A stretch of 64,000 bases of DNA from Bacteroidia bacterium (GTDB lineage Bacteria > Bacteroidota > Bacteroidia > Bacteroidales > Prolixibacteraceae), in contig JAPLDR010000060.1 in the NCBI GenBank assembly GCA_026391655.1, positions 2,395 to 66,394 of the forward strand, written 5' to 3'. A program made the position numbers and the translations under genes. The notes beneath the pieces were generated by a model, which was not told the origin of the DNA, searched no databases, and worked only from the letters and a program-made list of their open reading frames with translations. Below are positions 1 through 8,459 of the stretch, in pieces (position 1 is the first letter of the stretch; the number at the start of each line of letters is the position of its first letter).

Positions 1-741
1 GGCGTGCGCTATTCGCTCGAAAAACCACAAGCTTATATAGATGCCAATATCACGGGATTTTTAAACATTCTTGAATGTTGCAGGTACAACAAGATCAAAC
101 ACCTTGTTTATGCGAGTTCATCGAGTGTTTATGGAAATAACAGCAAGATTCCTTTAAGCACCTACGACAGCGTCGATCATCCAATTAGTCTCTATGCGGC
201 GACAAAAAAGAGCAACGAGCTGATGGCACACACATACAGTCATCTATTCGGAATACCGACAACAGGCCTCCGGTTTTTCACCGTTTACGGCCCTTACGGT
301 CGACCCGACATGGCTTTGTTCCTTTTCACAAAAGCGATTCTCGCAGGAGAGCCGATTCAGGTGTTTAACAACGGGGAGATGAAACGTGATTTTACCTATG
401 TCGACGATATTATTGCAGGTTTGGTGAGAGTACTTGATCATCCGCCATTACCCGACACAAACGACCTTACAGATCCATCAGTGAGTAAGACTGCGCCATA
501 TAAGATCTATAACATCGGAAACTCCTCCCCTGTTCGGTTAATGGATTTTATCGAAGCTATCGAAACCAAACTGGGGATTGAGGCTAAGAAGGAACTACTC
601 CCGATGCAACCCGGAGATGTACCTGTAACCTGGGCAGACACGTCCGACTTGCATGCTAACTTGGACTACCGTCCCGATACACTGATCAAAGAGGGTATTA
701 GCAGGTTTATTGATTGGTATAGAGCCTATTATAAACTTTGA
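1..741 (+). CDS. NAD-dependent sugar epimerase, UDP-glucuronate 4-epimerase-like (5' partial)
   Basis: The frame is open at the left edge, so the N-terminal Rossmann glycine motif is missing and 246 codons remain. The visible part begins with GVRYSLE, a stretch typical of UDP-glucuronate 4-epimerases of the CapI/LpsL type. It continues with the SSSSVYG strand, the catalytic YxxxK as YAATK (193-207), and the blocks [15 protein letters not shown] and RDFTYVDDI. Enzymes of this type convert UDP-GlcA to UDP-GalA in the cytosol. The extended SDR family is certain; the exact substrate is inferred from the block before the active site. The gene ends 549 bases before the next gene, so it probably closes an operon that starts outside the window. 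Confidence 0.85.
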   Translation, partial: GVRYSLEKPQAYIDANITGFLNILECCRYNKIKHLVYASSSSVYGNNSKIPLSTYDSVDHPISLYAATKKSNELMAHTYSHLFGIPTTGLRFFTVYGPYGRPDMALFLFTKAILAGEPIQVFNNGEMKRDFTYVDDIIAGLVRVLDHPPLPDTNDLTDPSVSKTAPYKIYNIGNSSPVRLMDFIEAIETKLGIEAKKELLPMQPGDVPVTWADTSDLHANLDYRPDTLIKEGISRFIDWYRAYYKL

Positions 742-1290
742 ATCATTGAAACTGAACCCGAAGGGACAAAGAGGAGAGAAAATGAAAAGATGTGAACCTT
801 GAACACTTGAAATCGAGAAAGCGATTTGGTGAAGGGGCGATGGGAGGGAGTTACGATGAGGGAGAGTAATCATTTGGCAATGAGTCAGTGTGCAAATAAT
901 CAGAGTTTCCCAATTTAATAAATCCGTATAATCCGAGTTTCTTCATAAAATTTCATTGAAAAAATCTTTTTTTACTTTAACATTAATTCCCATTTTATTG
1001 CCTTAACCATTCATCCAAAAAACATTAGGATTCTACGCCATAGGGGGAGCATCCAATATCTCCCAATCTTAATAATTATTTTACAAAAATATTTGCATCT
1101 CTTACTTTTATCGAGTAGTTTTGTTACTCGATAATTGAGAATACACCTGTCATCATAACATTTACTGTGACTGAAAGGGCGAAGCTGCGTAAAACACCTT
1201 TTTATCAGTCCTTTCATCATTAAAACCATCAATGCAAATTAGTGGACACAAAACCTCACCTTCGATCTAATTCGGATACCATCTTAAAAG
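742..1290. other. Intergenic region with purine-rich and AATCCG-type repeat debris
   Basis: No convincing gene is seen in these 549 bases. The first 130 bases are rich in G and A (about 760-870), resembling the purine-rich stretch inside fcl near 62530. At 921-936 the sequence reads aatccgtataatccgag, matching the AATCCG-type repeats near 61835 and 63413. The rest is AT-rich and should hold the promoter of the gene at 1291, but no clear promoter could be fixed by eye. Confidence 0.5.
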
Positions 1291-1854
1291 ATGCTTGAAA
1301 CCCTCATCACTTCCAAAACCCGAATAAAACTCTTGACCAAGTTTTTTCTCAATCCACAGGCCAAAGCCTATCTGCGTGGACTAGAGGAAACCTTTGGAGA
1401 GTCGAGTAATGCTGTGAGAGTAGAGCTAAACCGTTTCGAACACGCTGGACTACTCAGTTCTGCCATGGAAGGTAACCGCAAAGTTTATACAGCCAATACC
1501 AAACATCCGCTTTATCCGGATATCCACAACATCCTCCGTAAGCATCTCGGTATCGACCAGATTATAGAGGAAGTTACTAAGAAACTCGGACATGTAGATC
1601 AAGTATGGCTCAGTGGAGAGTTCGCAAAAGGCAATGACAGCGCAACCATCGATCTACTCCTGGTAGGTACAGCTATTGATCAGAACTATCTTGAACAACT
1701 CAGAGACAAAGCCGCCAGTCTCATAAGCCGAACTATTCAGTTGACCCTTTTTACCCCAGCCACTTTTGCCGGGATGAAAAGTAAAATAATACCCTCAGAT
1801 ATCTTCCTTCTCTGGGAATCTAAAACACCCATTCTTCGTATTAATTCACTCTAA
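1291..1854 (+). CDS. Winged-helix DNA-binding protein with nucleotidyltransferase-like C-terminal domain
   Basis: The 187-residue protein starts with an ArsR-like winged helix (about residues 1-70). It includes the block LRGLEETFGESSNAVRVEL as the likely recognition region and a wing near GNRKVYTANTKHP. Residues 90-187 look like a degenerate nucleotidyltransferase fold, with VWLSGEFAKGNDSATIDLLLVG where active enzymes carry GSxARG and DxD. The expected acidic pair is not evident, so this half may only sense a ligand. Proteins of this build commonly stand first in Bacteroidota polysaccharide loci. It sits 11 bases upstream of pseB and is probably co-transcribed with it. A regulatory role is inferred from the HTH and position. 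Confidence 0.75.
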   Translation: MLETLITSKTRIKLLTKFFLNPQAKAYLRGLEETFGESSNAVRVELNRFEHAGLLSSAMEGNRKVYTANTKHPLYPDIHNILRKHLGIDQIIEEVTKKLGHVDQVWLSGEFAKGNDSATIDLLLVGTAIDQNYLEQLRDKAASLISRTIQLTLFTPATFAGMKSKIIPSDIFLLWESKTPILRINSL

Positions 1855-1865
1855 TTAGCATACAT

Positions 1866-2864
1866 ATGCTCAAAAACTCTTCAATCCTTATCACTGGTGG
1901 CACTGGCTCCTTCGGGAATACTTTTGTGCCAATGACTCTCAAAAATTATAACCCCAAACGCATTGTCATATACTCCCGCGACGAAATGAAGCAGTGGGAA
2001 ATGGCACAAAAGTTTGAAGGTGATCCTCGTGTTCGATTTATCATAGGCGATGTCCGCGACAAAGACCGGCTTTCACGTGCCCTTGAAGGGATCGACTACG
2101 TTGTCCATGCGGCTGCTACTAAAATAGTTCCTACTGCTGAGTATAATCCATCCGAATGCATTAAAACTAACATTATAGGGGCCATGAACCTGATCGATGC
2201 ATGCGTTGAACAGGGAGTTAAGCGCGTGGTAGCATTATCAACTGATAAAGCAAGTAATCCAATAAACTTATATGGTGCCACAAAACTGGCTTCCGATAAA
2301 TTATTTGTAGCTTCTAACTCCTTCTCCGGAACTCACACTACCAGATTTGCCATTGTACGCTACGGCAACGTGATGGGTTCGCGTGGATCTGTAATTCCAT
2401 TTTTCAATTCTCTTGCACATACCGGAGAACTACCCATAACAGACATCCGAATGACCCGTTTCATGATCACATTAGAGCAAGGAGTAGAACTGGTATGGTG
2501 TGCTTTTGATGAAATGCAGGGAGGTGAAATCTATGTAAAAAAGATACCATCAATGACTATAGTGGATATTGCCACCGCTGTTGCACCTGAAGCAAAGCAT
2601 AGGATTATAGGAATTCGCCCGGGTGAAAAAATTCATGAACAAATGATTGGGACAGAAGATTCTCCCCATACTTATGAGTATAGCACCTACTTCAAGATTT
2701 TACCGGCTATTCATAACTGGTCCTCTGATCCTGAGCGTATCAACGGTGGCATCAAGGTTAAGGAGGGATTTATGTATTCATCTGACAACAACTCAGAATG
2801 GATGCCCGTTGAAAAATTACGGTCTTGGATTCAGAAACACAAAAACAAGATTGGTGTGATCTAA
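1866..2864 (+). CDS. pseB: UDP-N-acetylglucosamine 4,6-dehydratase (inverting), PseB-type
   Basis: This 332-residue SDR enzyme removes water from UDP-GlcNAc and inverts C5 to give UDP-2-acetamido-2,6-dideoxy-L-arabino-hexos-4-ulose, the first step of pseudaminic acid synthesis. The NAD(P)-binding motif is TGGTGSFG at residues 10-17. The catalytic set is D127, K128 and Y136xxxK140, in STDKASNPINLYGATK, as in FlaA1/PseB. Length matches the family. It is followed after 6 bases by an RmlD-like reductase and then by PseC. CapD-type dehydratases for other 6-deoxy-HexNAc sugars are the main alternative, but the neighbouring transaminase favours PseB. Confidence 0.88.
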   Translation: MLKNSSILITGGTGSFGNTFVPMTLKNYNPKRIVIYSRDEMKQWEMAQKFEGDPRVRFIIGDVRDKDRLSRALEGIDYVVHAAATKIVPTAEYNPSECIKTNIIGAMNLIDACVEQGVKRVVALSTDKASNPINLYGATKLASDKLFVASNSFSGTHTTRFAIVRYGNVMGSRGSVIPFFNSLAHTGELPITDIRMTRFMITLEQGVELVWCAFDEMQGGEIYVKKIPSMTIVDIATAVAPEAKHRIIGIRPGEKIHEQMIGTEDSPHTYEYSTYFKILPAIHNWSSDPERINGGIKVKEGFMYSSDNNSEWMPVEKLRSWIQKHKNKIGVI

Positions 2865-2870
2865 GCTGAT

Positions 2871-3785
2871 ATGAGAGAAAAAGTATTTATCACCGGAGGA
2901 TCCGGTTTGCTTGCAATTAATTGGGCATTGGCCATTCGAAATCGTTTTACGGTATCTCTTGGACTGTACGATCGTCCTATTTCATTGGCAGGCATTGAAG
3001 CCCAATATATCAGTCTTGAATCTGTTAATGACCTTTCTTCCTTTTTTAATATAATTCTTCCTCAGGTTGTTATCCACACCGCCGGTTTGACTAGTATTGA
3101 AGCCTGTGAAGCCAAACCCGATCTTGCCCGGCAAGTTAATGTAGAGCTTTCAGCTAATGTTGCCAAAGTTTGTTATAATGATGGATTAAAATTAGTTCAC
3201 ATTTCTACCGACCATTTGTTCTCTGGTACCGCTTCCCTTTTGGATGAAACCGCTCAAACTTCCCCAATAAATGTATATGGGCGAACCAAAGCCGAGGCTG
3301 AGTTGCGAGTACTGGAAGAGTATCCTGAAGCACTTGTTGTAAGGACCAATTTCTATGGATGGGGTCCAAGCTACCGACAATCTTTTAGCGATACAATTAT
3401 TGAACACTTGCGATCTGGTAATGAAGTAAACCTATTTAAGGATGTTTTTTATACTCCAATTCTTGCGCAAACCTTAGCTAACGTTGTTCACGAATTGATC
3501 AATAACCGAGCAAGAGGTATTTATAATGTAGTCGGAGATGAACGCATTTCAAAGTATGAGTTTGGGCTTAAAATAGCAAAACAATTTAAACTTGATACAA
3601 ATCTAATTAAACCAATAAGTATGACTGATAAACTTAATTTGGTAAAACGCCCTCTTGACATGAGTCTGTCTAATAATAAGGTCTCCCATTTTCTGGGGAG
3701 AAAGCTTGGGGGCATTGACGAACATGTTTTCGAACTTTACAAACAAGAGCAACTTGGGGTTGCACATGAAATACAGAAACTATGA
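2871..3785 (+). CDS. RmlD-like sugar-nucleotide reductase (SDR)
   Basis: The 304-residue protein resembles dTDP-4-dehydrorhamnose reductases. It has an N-terminal TGGSGLLA motif (residues 9-16), the strand HISTDHLFSGT and a YxxxK catalytic pair in NVYGRTKAEAE. Members reduce a 4-keto-6-deoxy nucleotide sugar with NAD(P)H. Its place between pseB and pseC, overlapping pseC by 4 bases, suggests that it acts on the PseB product or a related 4-keto sugar. It might even compete with PseC for that intermediate. RmlB and RmlC partners are absent here, so a dTDP-rhamnose role is unlikely. The family is certain, the substrate unknown. Confidence 0.8.
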   Translation: MREKVFITGGSGLLAINWALAIRNRFTVSLGLYDRPISLAGIEAQYISLESVNDLSSFFNIILPQVVIHTAGLTSIEACEAKPDLARQVNVELSANVAKVCYNDGLKLVHISTDHLFSGTASLLDETAQTSPINVYGRTKAEAELRVLEEYPEALVVRTNFYGWGPSYRQSFSDTIIEHLRSGNEVNLFKDVFYTPILAQTLANVVHELINNRARGIYNVVGDERISKYEFGLKIAKQFKLDTNLIKPISMTDKLNLVKRPLDMSLSNNKVSHFLGRKLGGIDEHVFELYKQEQLGVAHEIQKL

Positions 3786-4954
3786 TACCTTACGGACGCC
3801 AAACTATTTCTGAAGAGGACATACAGGCAGTGGTGGACATCCTGCGATCGGACTACCTAACCCAAGGACCAACTGTTCCAGCTTTTGAGAAGGCTGTTTC
3901 CAGGTATTGCGGATCAAAATATGCAGTTGCAGTAAATAGCGCAACAAGCGCTTTGCATATTTCTTGTCTCGTTCTTGGTGTTAAGCCTGGGGATATTGTA
4001 TGGACAAGTCCCATAACCTTTGTAGCCAGTGCAAACTGTGCACTTTATTGTGGAGCAACAGTGGATTTCGTAGATATTGATCCACGAACTTATAATATTA
4101 GTCTTGATCTTCTTACAAGTAAACTTGAAAAGGCAAAGCGCGATGGCAATTTACCTAAGGTTGTCATCCCGGTGCATCTTGCTGGTCAGCCCTGCGACAT
4201 GATGGGGATTCATGCTCTGAGTAAGCAGTATGGGTTTAAAATTATTGAGGATGCTTCTCATGCAATAGGCGGCAAGTATCGTGGTGAACCAATCGGCAAC
4301 TGCCACTATAGTAACATTACGGTTTTTAGTTTTCATCCGGTTAAGATTATTACAACAGGTGAGGGTGGTATGGCGATGACAAATGATGCAAAAATTGCCA
4401 ATCAACTAACTCGCCTCCGAAGTCATGGAATTACCCGTGTTCCTCAGGAAATGACACATCTTCCAGATGGACCATGGTATTACCAACAAATTGAATTAGG
4501 CTTCAACTATAGGATGACCGACTTTCAAGCCGCTTTGGGTTTGAGCCAATTGCATCGAATTGATGAATTTGTTACAAAGAGACACGCTATTGCGAAGCGC
4601 TACAACGAATTGTTATCTGATCTCTGGGTCACTACTCCATGGCAGCATCCTGATTCTTATTCAGGGATGCATTTGTATATCATTCGACTGAAGAGGGCCG
4701 AAATTAACTTTAGTCATAAGGAATTATTTGAGCGGTTAAGAAGTAACGCGATATTAGTAAATCTTCATTACATCCCTATCTATCGTCATCCTTATTTCGA
4801 GTCCAAGGGTTTTAATAGGAAAGATTTTCCTGAGGCTGAGGCTTACTATGCAGAGGCAATGACTTTACCAATTTATCCGACTCTCACGGAGGAGGAACAG
4901 ATAGAGGTGGTAGAGCGTTTGAAATCTCCAATAGGCCATCAGAATCTTTTTTAA
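3782..4954 (+). CDS. pseC: UDP-4-amino-4,6-dideoxy-N-acetyl-beta-L-altrosamine transaminase, PseC-type
   Basis: This is a 390-residue DegT/DnrJ/EryC1 aminotransferase. It starts with IPYGRQTISEEDI, as PseC proteins usually do. The PLP lysine is K188 in FSFHPVKIITTGEGG, and the substrate-loop region is GFNYRMTDFQAALGLSQL. PseC adds an amino group from glutamate to C4 of the PseB product. The start overlaps the previous stop by four bases (ATGA type), so translation is probably coupled. It ends the first transcription block; a 378-base gap follows. Confidence 0.88.
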   Translation: MIPYGRQTISEEDIQAVVDILRSDYLTQGPTVPAFEKAVSRYCGSKYAVAVNSATSALHISCLVLGVKPGDIVWTSPITFVASANCALYCGATVDFVDIDPRTYNISLDLLTSKLEKAKRDGNLPKVVIPVHLAGQPCDMMGIHALSKQYGFKIIEDASHAIGGKYRGEPIGNCHYSNITVFSFHPVKIITTGEGGMAMTNDAKIANQLTRLRSHGITRVPQEMTHLPDGPWYYQQIELGFNYRMTDFQAALGLSQLHRIDEFVTKRHAIAKRYNELLSDLWVTTPWQHPDSYSGMHLYIIRLKRAEINFSHKELFERLRSNAILVNLHYIPIYRHPYFESKGFNRKDFPEAEAYYAEAMTLPIYPTLTEEEQIEVVERLKSPIGHQNLF

Positions 4955-5332
4955 TTGGGTATTAACTAAGTACGATGTAGTTAGTTAACTTCCATCGTTT
5001 AACACTTGGAACCGTCCAATTCTGTACGAACTACTGAATAGCATACCAGTAAGGATAAAGTTCATTCAATCAAGCTAAAGACATCCTTCAGCAAGGCTTT
5101 TAACAGGTATAATCATTAGTGAAATTACTTTTTCATTTGTGATCAATAACCAGTTTATTGACATGACTATTGTTCTGGTTGTATCAGTTAATCAGTTATT
5201 AAAAAAATCAGGTAATTCTTTCGCGATATAGTCAATGTTAATTTGACAAAACAAGTTCATACTAACAAAATTATATTTAAAATCTTCTCAAACATATTCA
5301 TCGACTGTAAAATAAAAAGTATATATTAATAG
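4955..5332. other. AT-rich intergenic region with a small hairpin
   Basis: No gene is visible. Just after pseC, ttaactaa (4962-4969) pairs perfectly with ttagttaa (4981-4988) across an 11-base loop. There is no U-tract, so this is at best a weak terminator or an RNA-processing signal. The last 100 bases before 5333 are very AT-rich and may hold the promoter of the acyltransferase. Confidence 0.4.
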
Positions 5333-6367
5333 ATGAACAATAATCAAGCTTCGAAAAAGCTGGACGTGATACTTATCGTAAGGGGGATTCTGGCCGTTTC
5401 AGTAGTTTTCTGGCATGTAATTGGCTATAAAGGTGAAATTATTCATTTTTTTAATATACCGGGTCGTACAGCAGTATGGATTTTTTTTGGGATTTCCGGC
5501 TATGTAATGGCAAATGGCTTTTTGAAAAAAAAATATTTGTTTACTCTTCAAGATCTCAAAAAATTTTACATAAACCGATTTTTTCGTATATATCCTCTTT
5601 TTCTGCTTGTTTCTATGATATCTTTCTTAACAGTCTACTTGACTACAGATAAGGTATTAATCAATCATACTAATATTTTGCAACAACTTTTTATGTTGCA
5701 GTTTAATCATGCTTATTTACTTTGTGGCGTATTCTGGGCATTAGGGATTGAAGTGCAATTTTATATAATTGCGCCTTTAATATCCTATTTTTTGATGAAT
5801 ATTACAAAACATAAGAATATTATATGGATTGTGGCTTATTTGATAATGTTGGCATGGTCACCTGCTTCTCATTTTTTCTTTGGATGGAGTTTTGATGGAA
5901 GAAATTTAACTAACAATCTTTCACACTTTTTTATCGGGATGTTGTTTTGTGCTTATGTGACAGATAGAAAAATCATTCAAATTGATTCCCGATTGCTAAT
6001 AACAGTTATTCTGATTTTATTGTTGAGCACTAACTGGTTATATCAAGTTGGTTCCAGATGTTATTGGACAGCCGGTCAGTTTTTAATTGATTTGATTATA
6101 GCACTTCTCATACTCTTGCATTCTGGATTGGAATCAAAGAAGATAAAAGACAAAATAGGGTTGCTTTCTTTTGCAACGATGATTGGTACAATTTCATATG
6201 GCATATATGCATGGCATGGCATTCTGATTGTTAATAGTAAATTGTTAACAGAGAATGTTTTTATTGCAATAATTGTATCTGTGTGTGTTGCATATTTTTC
6301 TTTTCTATTATTTGAAAGACCAATTTTAAATATTCGAAAACAATATATTATGCGAATTAAGAGTTGA
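5333..6367 (+). CDS. Acyltransferase 3 family O-acetyltransferase (OafA/YrhL type)
   Basis: The 344-residue protein is strongly hydrophobic, with about ten membrane segments. The N-terminal R-x(10)-H signature of acyltransferase-3 enzymes is present in RGILAVSVVFWHVIGY. The next loop contains FFGISGYVMANGF and a basic FYINRFFRIYPLF. Such enzymes use acetyl-CoA or another acyl-CoA to O-acylate a sugar of a lipid-linked or finished polysaccharide at the inner membrane. The gene stands alone between gaps, and its base composition is distinctly AT-rich compared with pseBC, which may mean a separate origin. The acyl group and target sugar cannot be read from the sequence. Confidence 0.85.
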   Translation: MNNNQASKKLDVILIVRGILAVSVVFWHVIGYKGEIIHFFNIPGRTAVWIFFGISGYVMANGFLKKKYLFTLQDLKKFYINRFFRIYPLFLLVSMISFLTVYLTTDKVLINHTNILQQLFMLQFNHAYLLCGVFWALGIEVQFYIIAPLISYFLMNITKHKNIIWIVAYLIMLAWSPASHFFFGWSFDGRNLTNNLSHFFIGMLFCAYVTDRKIIQIDSRLLITVILILLLSTNWLYQVGSRCYWTAGQFLIDLIIALLILLHSGLESKKIKDKIGLLSFATMIGTISYGIYAWHGILIVNSKLLTENVFIAIIVSVCVAYFSFLLFERPILNIRKQYIMRIKS

Positions 6368-6556
6368 AAATAAGGGAAATGTAAGCTGCGGGTAACCGGC
6401 CAAATACATATACCATCAACCCCTTTGTCGACCGGACTCATGACACTCTTTGAATATCTACTTTTTCAATCAGCCAGTTGAACAAATATTAGATAGGCTG
6501 CCTTACCTTTAAAACCGCAGTTGAGAACAGGTTATTTATAGCTTTGTCCCTCTGTT

Positions 6557-6958
6557 TTATGTTTCTAATTGATCTTTAATACCCTTAACAGTGGTAAATA
6601 TCAGCGAGTTCCTGATATTTTCTGAATCCTGAAAGTATATAGTGTCATAATAAATTATATCATCGAAGAGCGTTTGGTTTTCAATTCCACCCCATGCCCG
6701 CTTAAAGAGGTTAAGGTCGTTTTCCGAATCCGATGTCAGTTGAAATTGGTATGGGAATAGCAAATAATGTGGATGATGAAATGCCAGGGCATGTAGTTTT
6801 AGCCCGTAATAATAAATTCCTTTGGTAGAACAAAAACCTTTGTCCGTAATTTCTCTTGCCACTTTGCCTTCGCGATTGCCGGAACAAGTGATAACAGGCA
6901 TTAAATCCAGTAAACTTTCGTCTAAAATGCAATCAGATGGAACAAAGGCACTTATCAA
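6557..6958 (-). pseudogene. IS982-family transposase relic
   Basis: This minus-strand frame matches the middle of Bacteroides-type IS982 transposases: LMPVITCSGNREGKVAREI, then ITDKGFCSTKGIYYYGLKLH and a SENDLNLFKRAW stretch. Only about 130 residues remain. The N-terminal part is cut off at the junction with the aldo/keto reductase gene, and the C-terminal part is lost after a stop. No start codon fits except a chance TTG. The element is dead and truncated at both ends, and no inverted repeats were found by eye. Confidence 0.75.
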
Positions 6959-6967
6959 ATTGGTTGA

Positions 6968-7840
6968 ATGAAACTTGCGCTAGGCACAGTACAGTTTGGC
7001 CTTAACTATGGCATTGCCAACACTCAGGGTGCGGTCGCTGCAAATGAAGCAAAAGCTATCCTGAATCATGCAAAAAATAGCGGTATGGATACCTTGGATA
7101 CTGCCATTGCTTATGGAGATAGTGAATATAGACTTGGACAAGTTGGTATACAGGGATGGAAGGTGGTTACAAAATTACCATCAATCCCAGAAGAGTGTGT
7201 CGACATCGCCAAATGGGTGGCTTTGGTCGTCAATGAATCACTTCAACGGCTGAACGTTACAAGTTTGTATGGCTTGCTACTACATCGGCCTGGGCAGCTT
7301 CATGAAAAAGAAGGAGATTCACTTTATAGAGCTCTTGAAAAACTAAAGTACGACGGTTTGGTTCAAAAAATCGGAATTTCAATTTATGATCCTTCCGAAT
7401 TAGATACACTATGCTCACATTTTCCTTTTGATCTGGTACAAGCACCATTTAATCTATTAGATCGAAGATTAATTGAAAGTGGTTGGCTATTCAAATTTGA
7501 AGAAAAGGGTATTGAATTGCATGTGCGGTCAGTATTCCTTCAAGGCTTGCTTCTAATGAATTCAGATGTGCGACCAAAAAAATTCGACAAATGGCTTCCG
7601 CTATGGGACCAATTTGAAAATTGGCTCAATCAATCAGGGCTCAAACGGCTTCAAGCCTGTCTTTGTTATGCCTTATCATTCCCCGAAATCAGCAAAGTCA
7701 TTGTCGGTGTTGATAGTCTCAGTCAGCTGAATGAAATTCTTACAGCAGCTAGAGGCTCTGCTCTTCAAGTCCCGGATAGGTTCAGAACCGATGATCCTAA
7801 TTTATTGAATCCTGCGCGTTGGGCAACTCTAACCGATTAG
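6968..7840 (+). CDS. Aldo/keto reductase
   Basis: The 290-residue protein starts with MKLALGTVQFGLNYGIAN and has the TIM-barrel features of aldo/keto reductases: DTLDTAIAYGDSEYRLG (the active-site D and Y), a later K in VVTKLPS, and LLLHRP with its histidine. It would reduce or oxidise a sugar carbonyl with NAD(P)H. In related loci, reductases of this kind stand beside SpsE/NeuB-type synthases and SpsF-type cytidylyltransferases, as here next to the synthase relic at 7854. The ATG lies 10 bases from the edge of the IS982 relic, so its original upstream region may have been replaced. Confidence 0.85.
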   Translation: MKLALGTVQFGLNYGIANTQGAVAANEAKAILNHAKNSGMDTLDTAIAYGDSEYRLGQVGIQGWKVVTKLPSIPEECVDIAKWVALVVNESLQRLNVTSLYGLLLHRPGQLHEKEGDSLYRALEKLKYDGLVQKIGISIYDPSELDTLCSHFPFDLVQAPFNLLDRRLIESGWLFKFEEKGIELHVRSVFLQGLLLMNSDVRPKKFDKWLPLWDQFENWLNQSGLKRLQACLCYALSFPEISKVIVGVDSLSQLNEILTAARGSALQVPDRFRTDDPNLLNPARWATLTD

Positions 7841-7853
7841 AAAAGCTAATAAA

Positions 7854-8418
7854 ATGAATATTGAAATAATTGCAGGACTGGATCAAGGTTATGAAGGCCG
7901 CCCGGAACAAGCTCGTCTAATAATGAAGGTAGCTGCCACAGCAGGTGCCGATGTTGCAAACATATCAACTTGTTAACGAAGTTTAATTAGCTATACCTGA
8001 CTATAAGTGCTATGAACTTTTCAAAACCCTTGAGATGACCGAGGAAAACTGGATGGAACTCGCAACTTATGCTAAAGAGCTAAATATTCAACTCCATTTG
8101 GATATCTTCGGAATACGCAGTCTTCAATTGGCCGAAAAGATAGGAGTACCGGCCATCAAACTTTATGGAACCGATATTGCTAATGTAGGTTTACTTAATG
8201 AAATTGCGAAAAGTAAAATACAGCGGATAATGTTGGGCGCCTGTGTAGCTTATTACAGTAAGCTTCTGCAAGCCTTGGAAATTTTTGCAAACAAATGTGT
8301 TGTTGTTCTATTCGGGTTCCAGTGCTACAAAACAAAAAAGAGACCAACCAAATTGCGCATATTGTATTCAGTTTTGAGCACATCAAAAAATGAATTAATA
8401 GAAATATTGGTGGAATAA
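7854..8418 (+). pseudogene. NeuB/SpsE-type sialic acid synthase relic
   Basis: The first 40 codons read MNIEIIAGLDQGYEG and so on, closely like the start of the intact synthase at 15463 (MITEIIAEIAQGYEG). The frame ends at a TAA (7974-7976). The homologous sequence continues one frame over, with a second stop at 7984-7986, then MTEENWMELATYAKELN and HLDIFGIRSLQLAEKIG. A further frameshift near 8335 is suggested because GFQCYKTK is followed by ETNQIAHI in another frame. The C-terminal half and the SAF domain are gone. It is a dead paralogue of the 15463 gene and sits directly after the aldo/keto reductase. Confidence 0.8.
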
Positions 8419-8459
8419 ATATGTTATTGATATTGTTTAATTTGCAAAATAATTCATAA

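Noticed and set aside
4962-4988. Hairpin after pseC as a true terminator
   Set aside because: The stem is only 8 bp and AT-rich, with a large loop and no T-run, so it was noted but not called.
6076-6441. Minus-strand frame of 121 codons near the acyltransferase end
   Set aside because: It mostly overlaps the acyltransferase gene and shows no domain.
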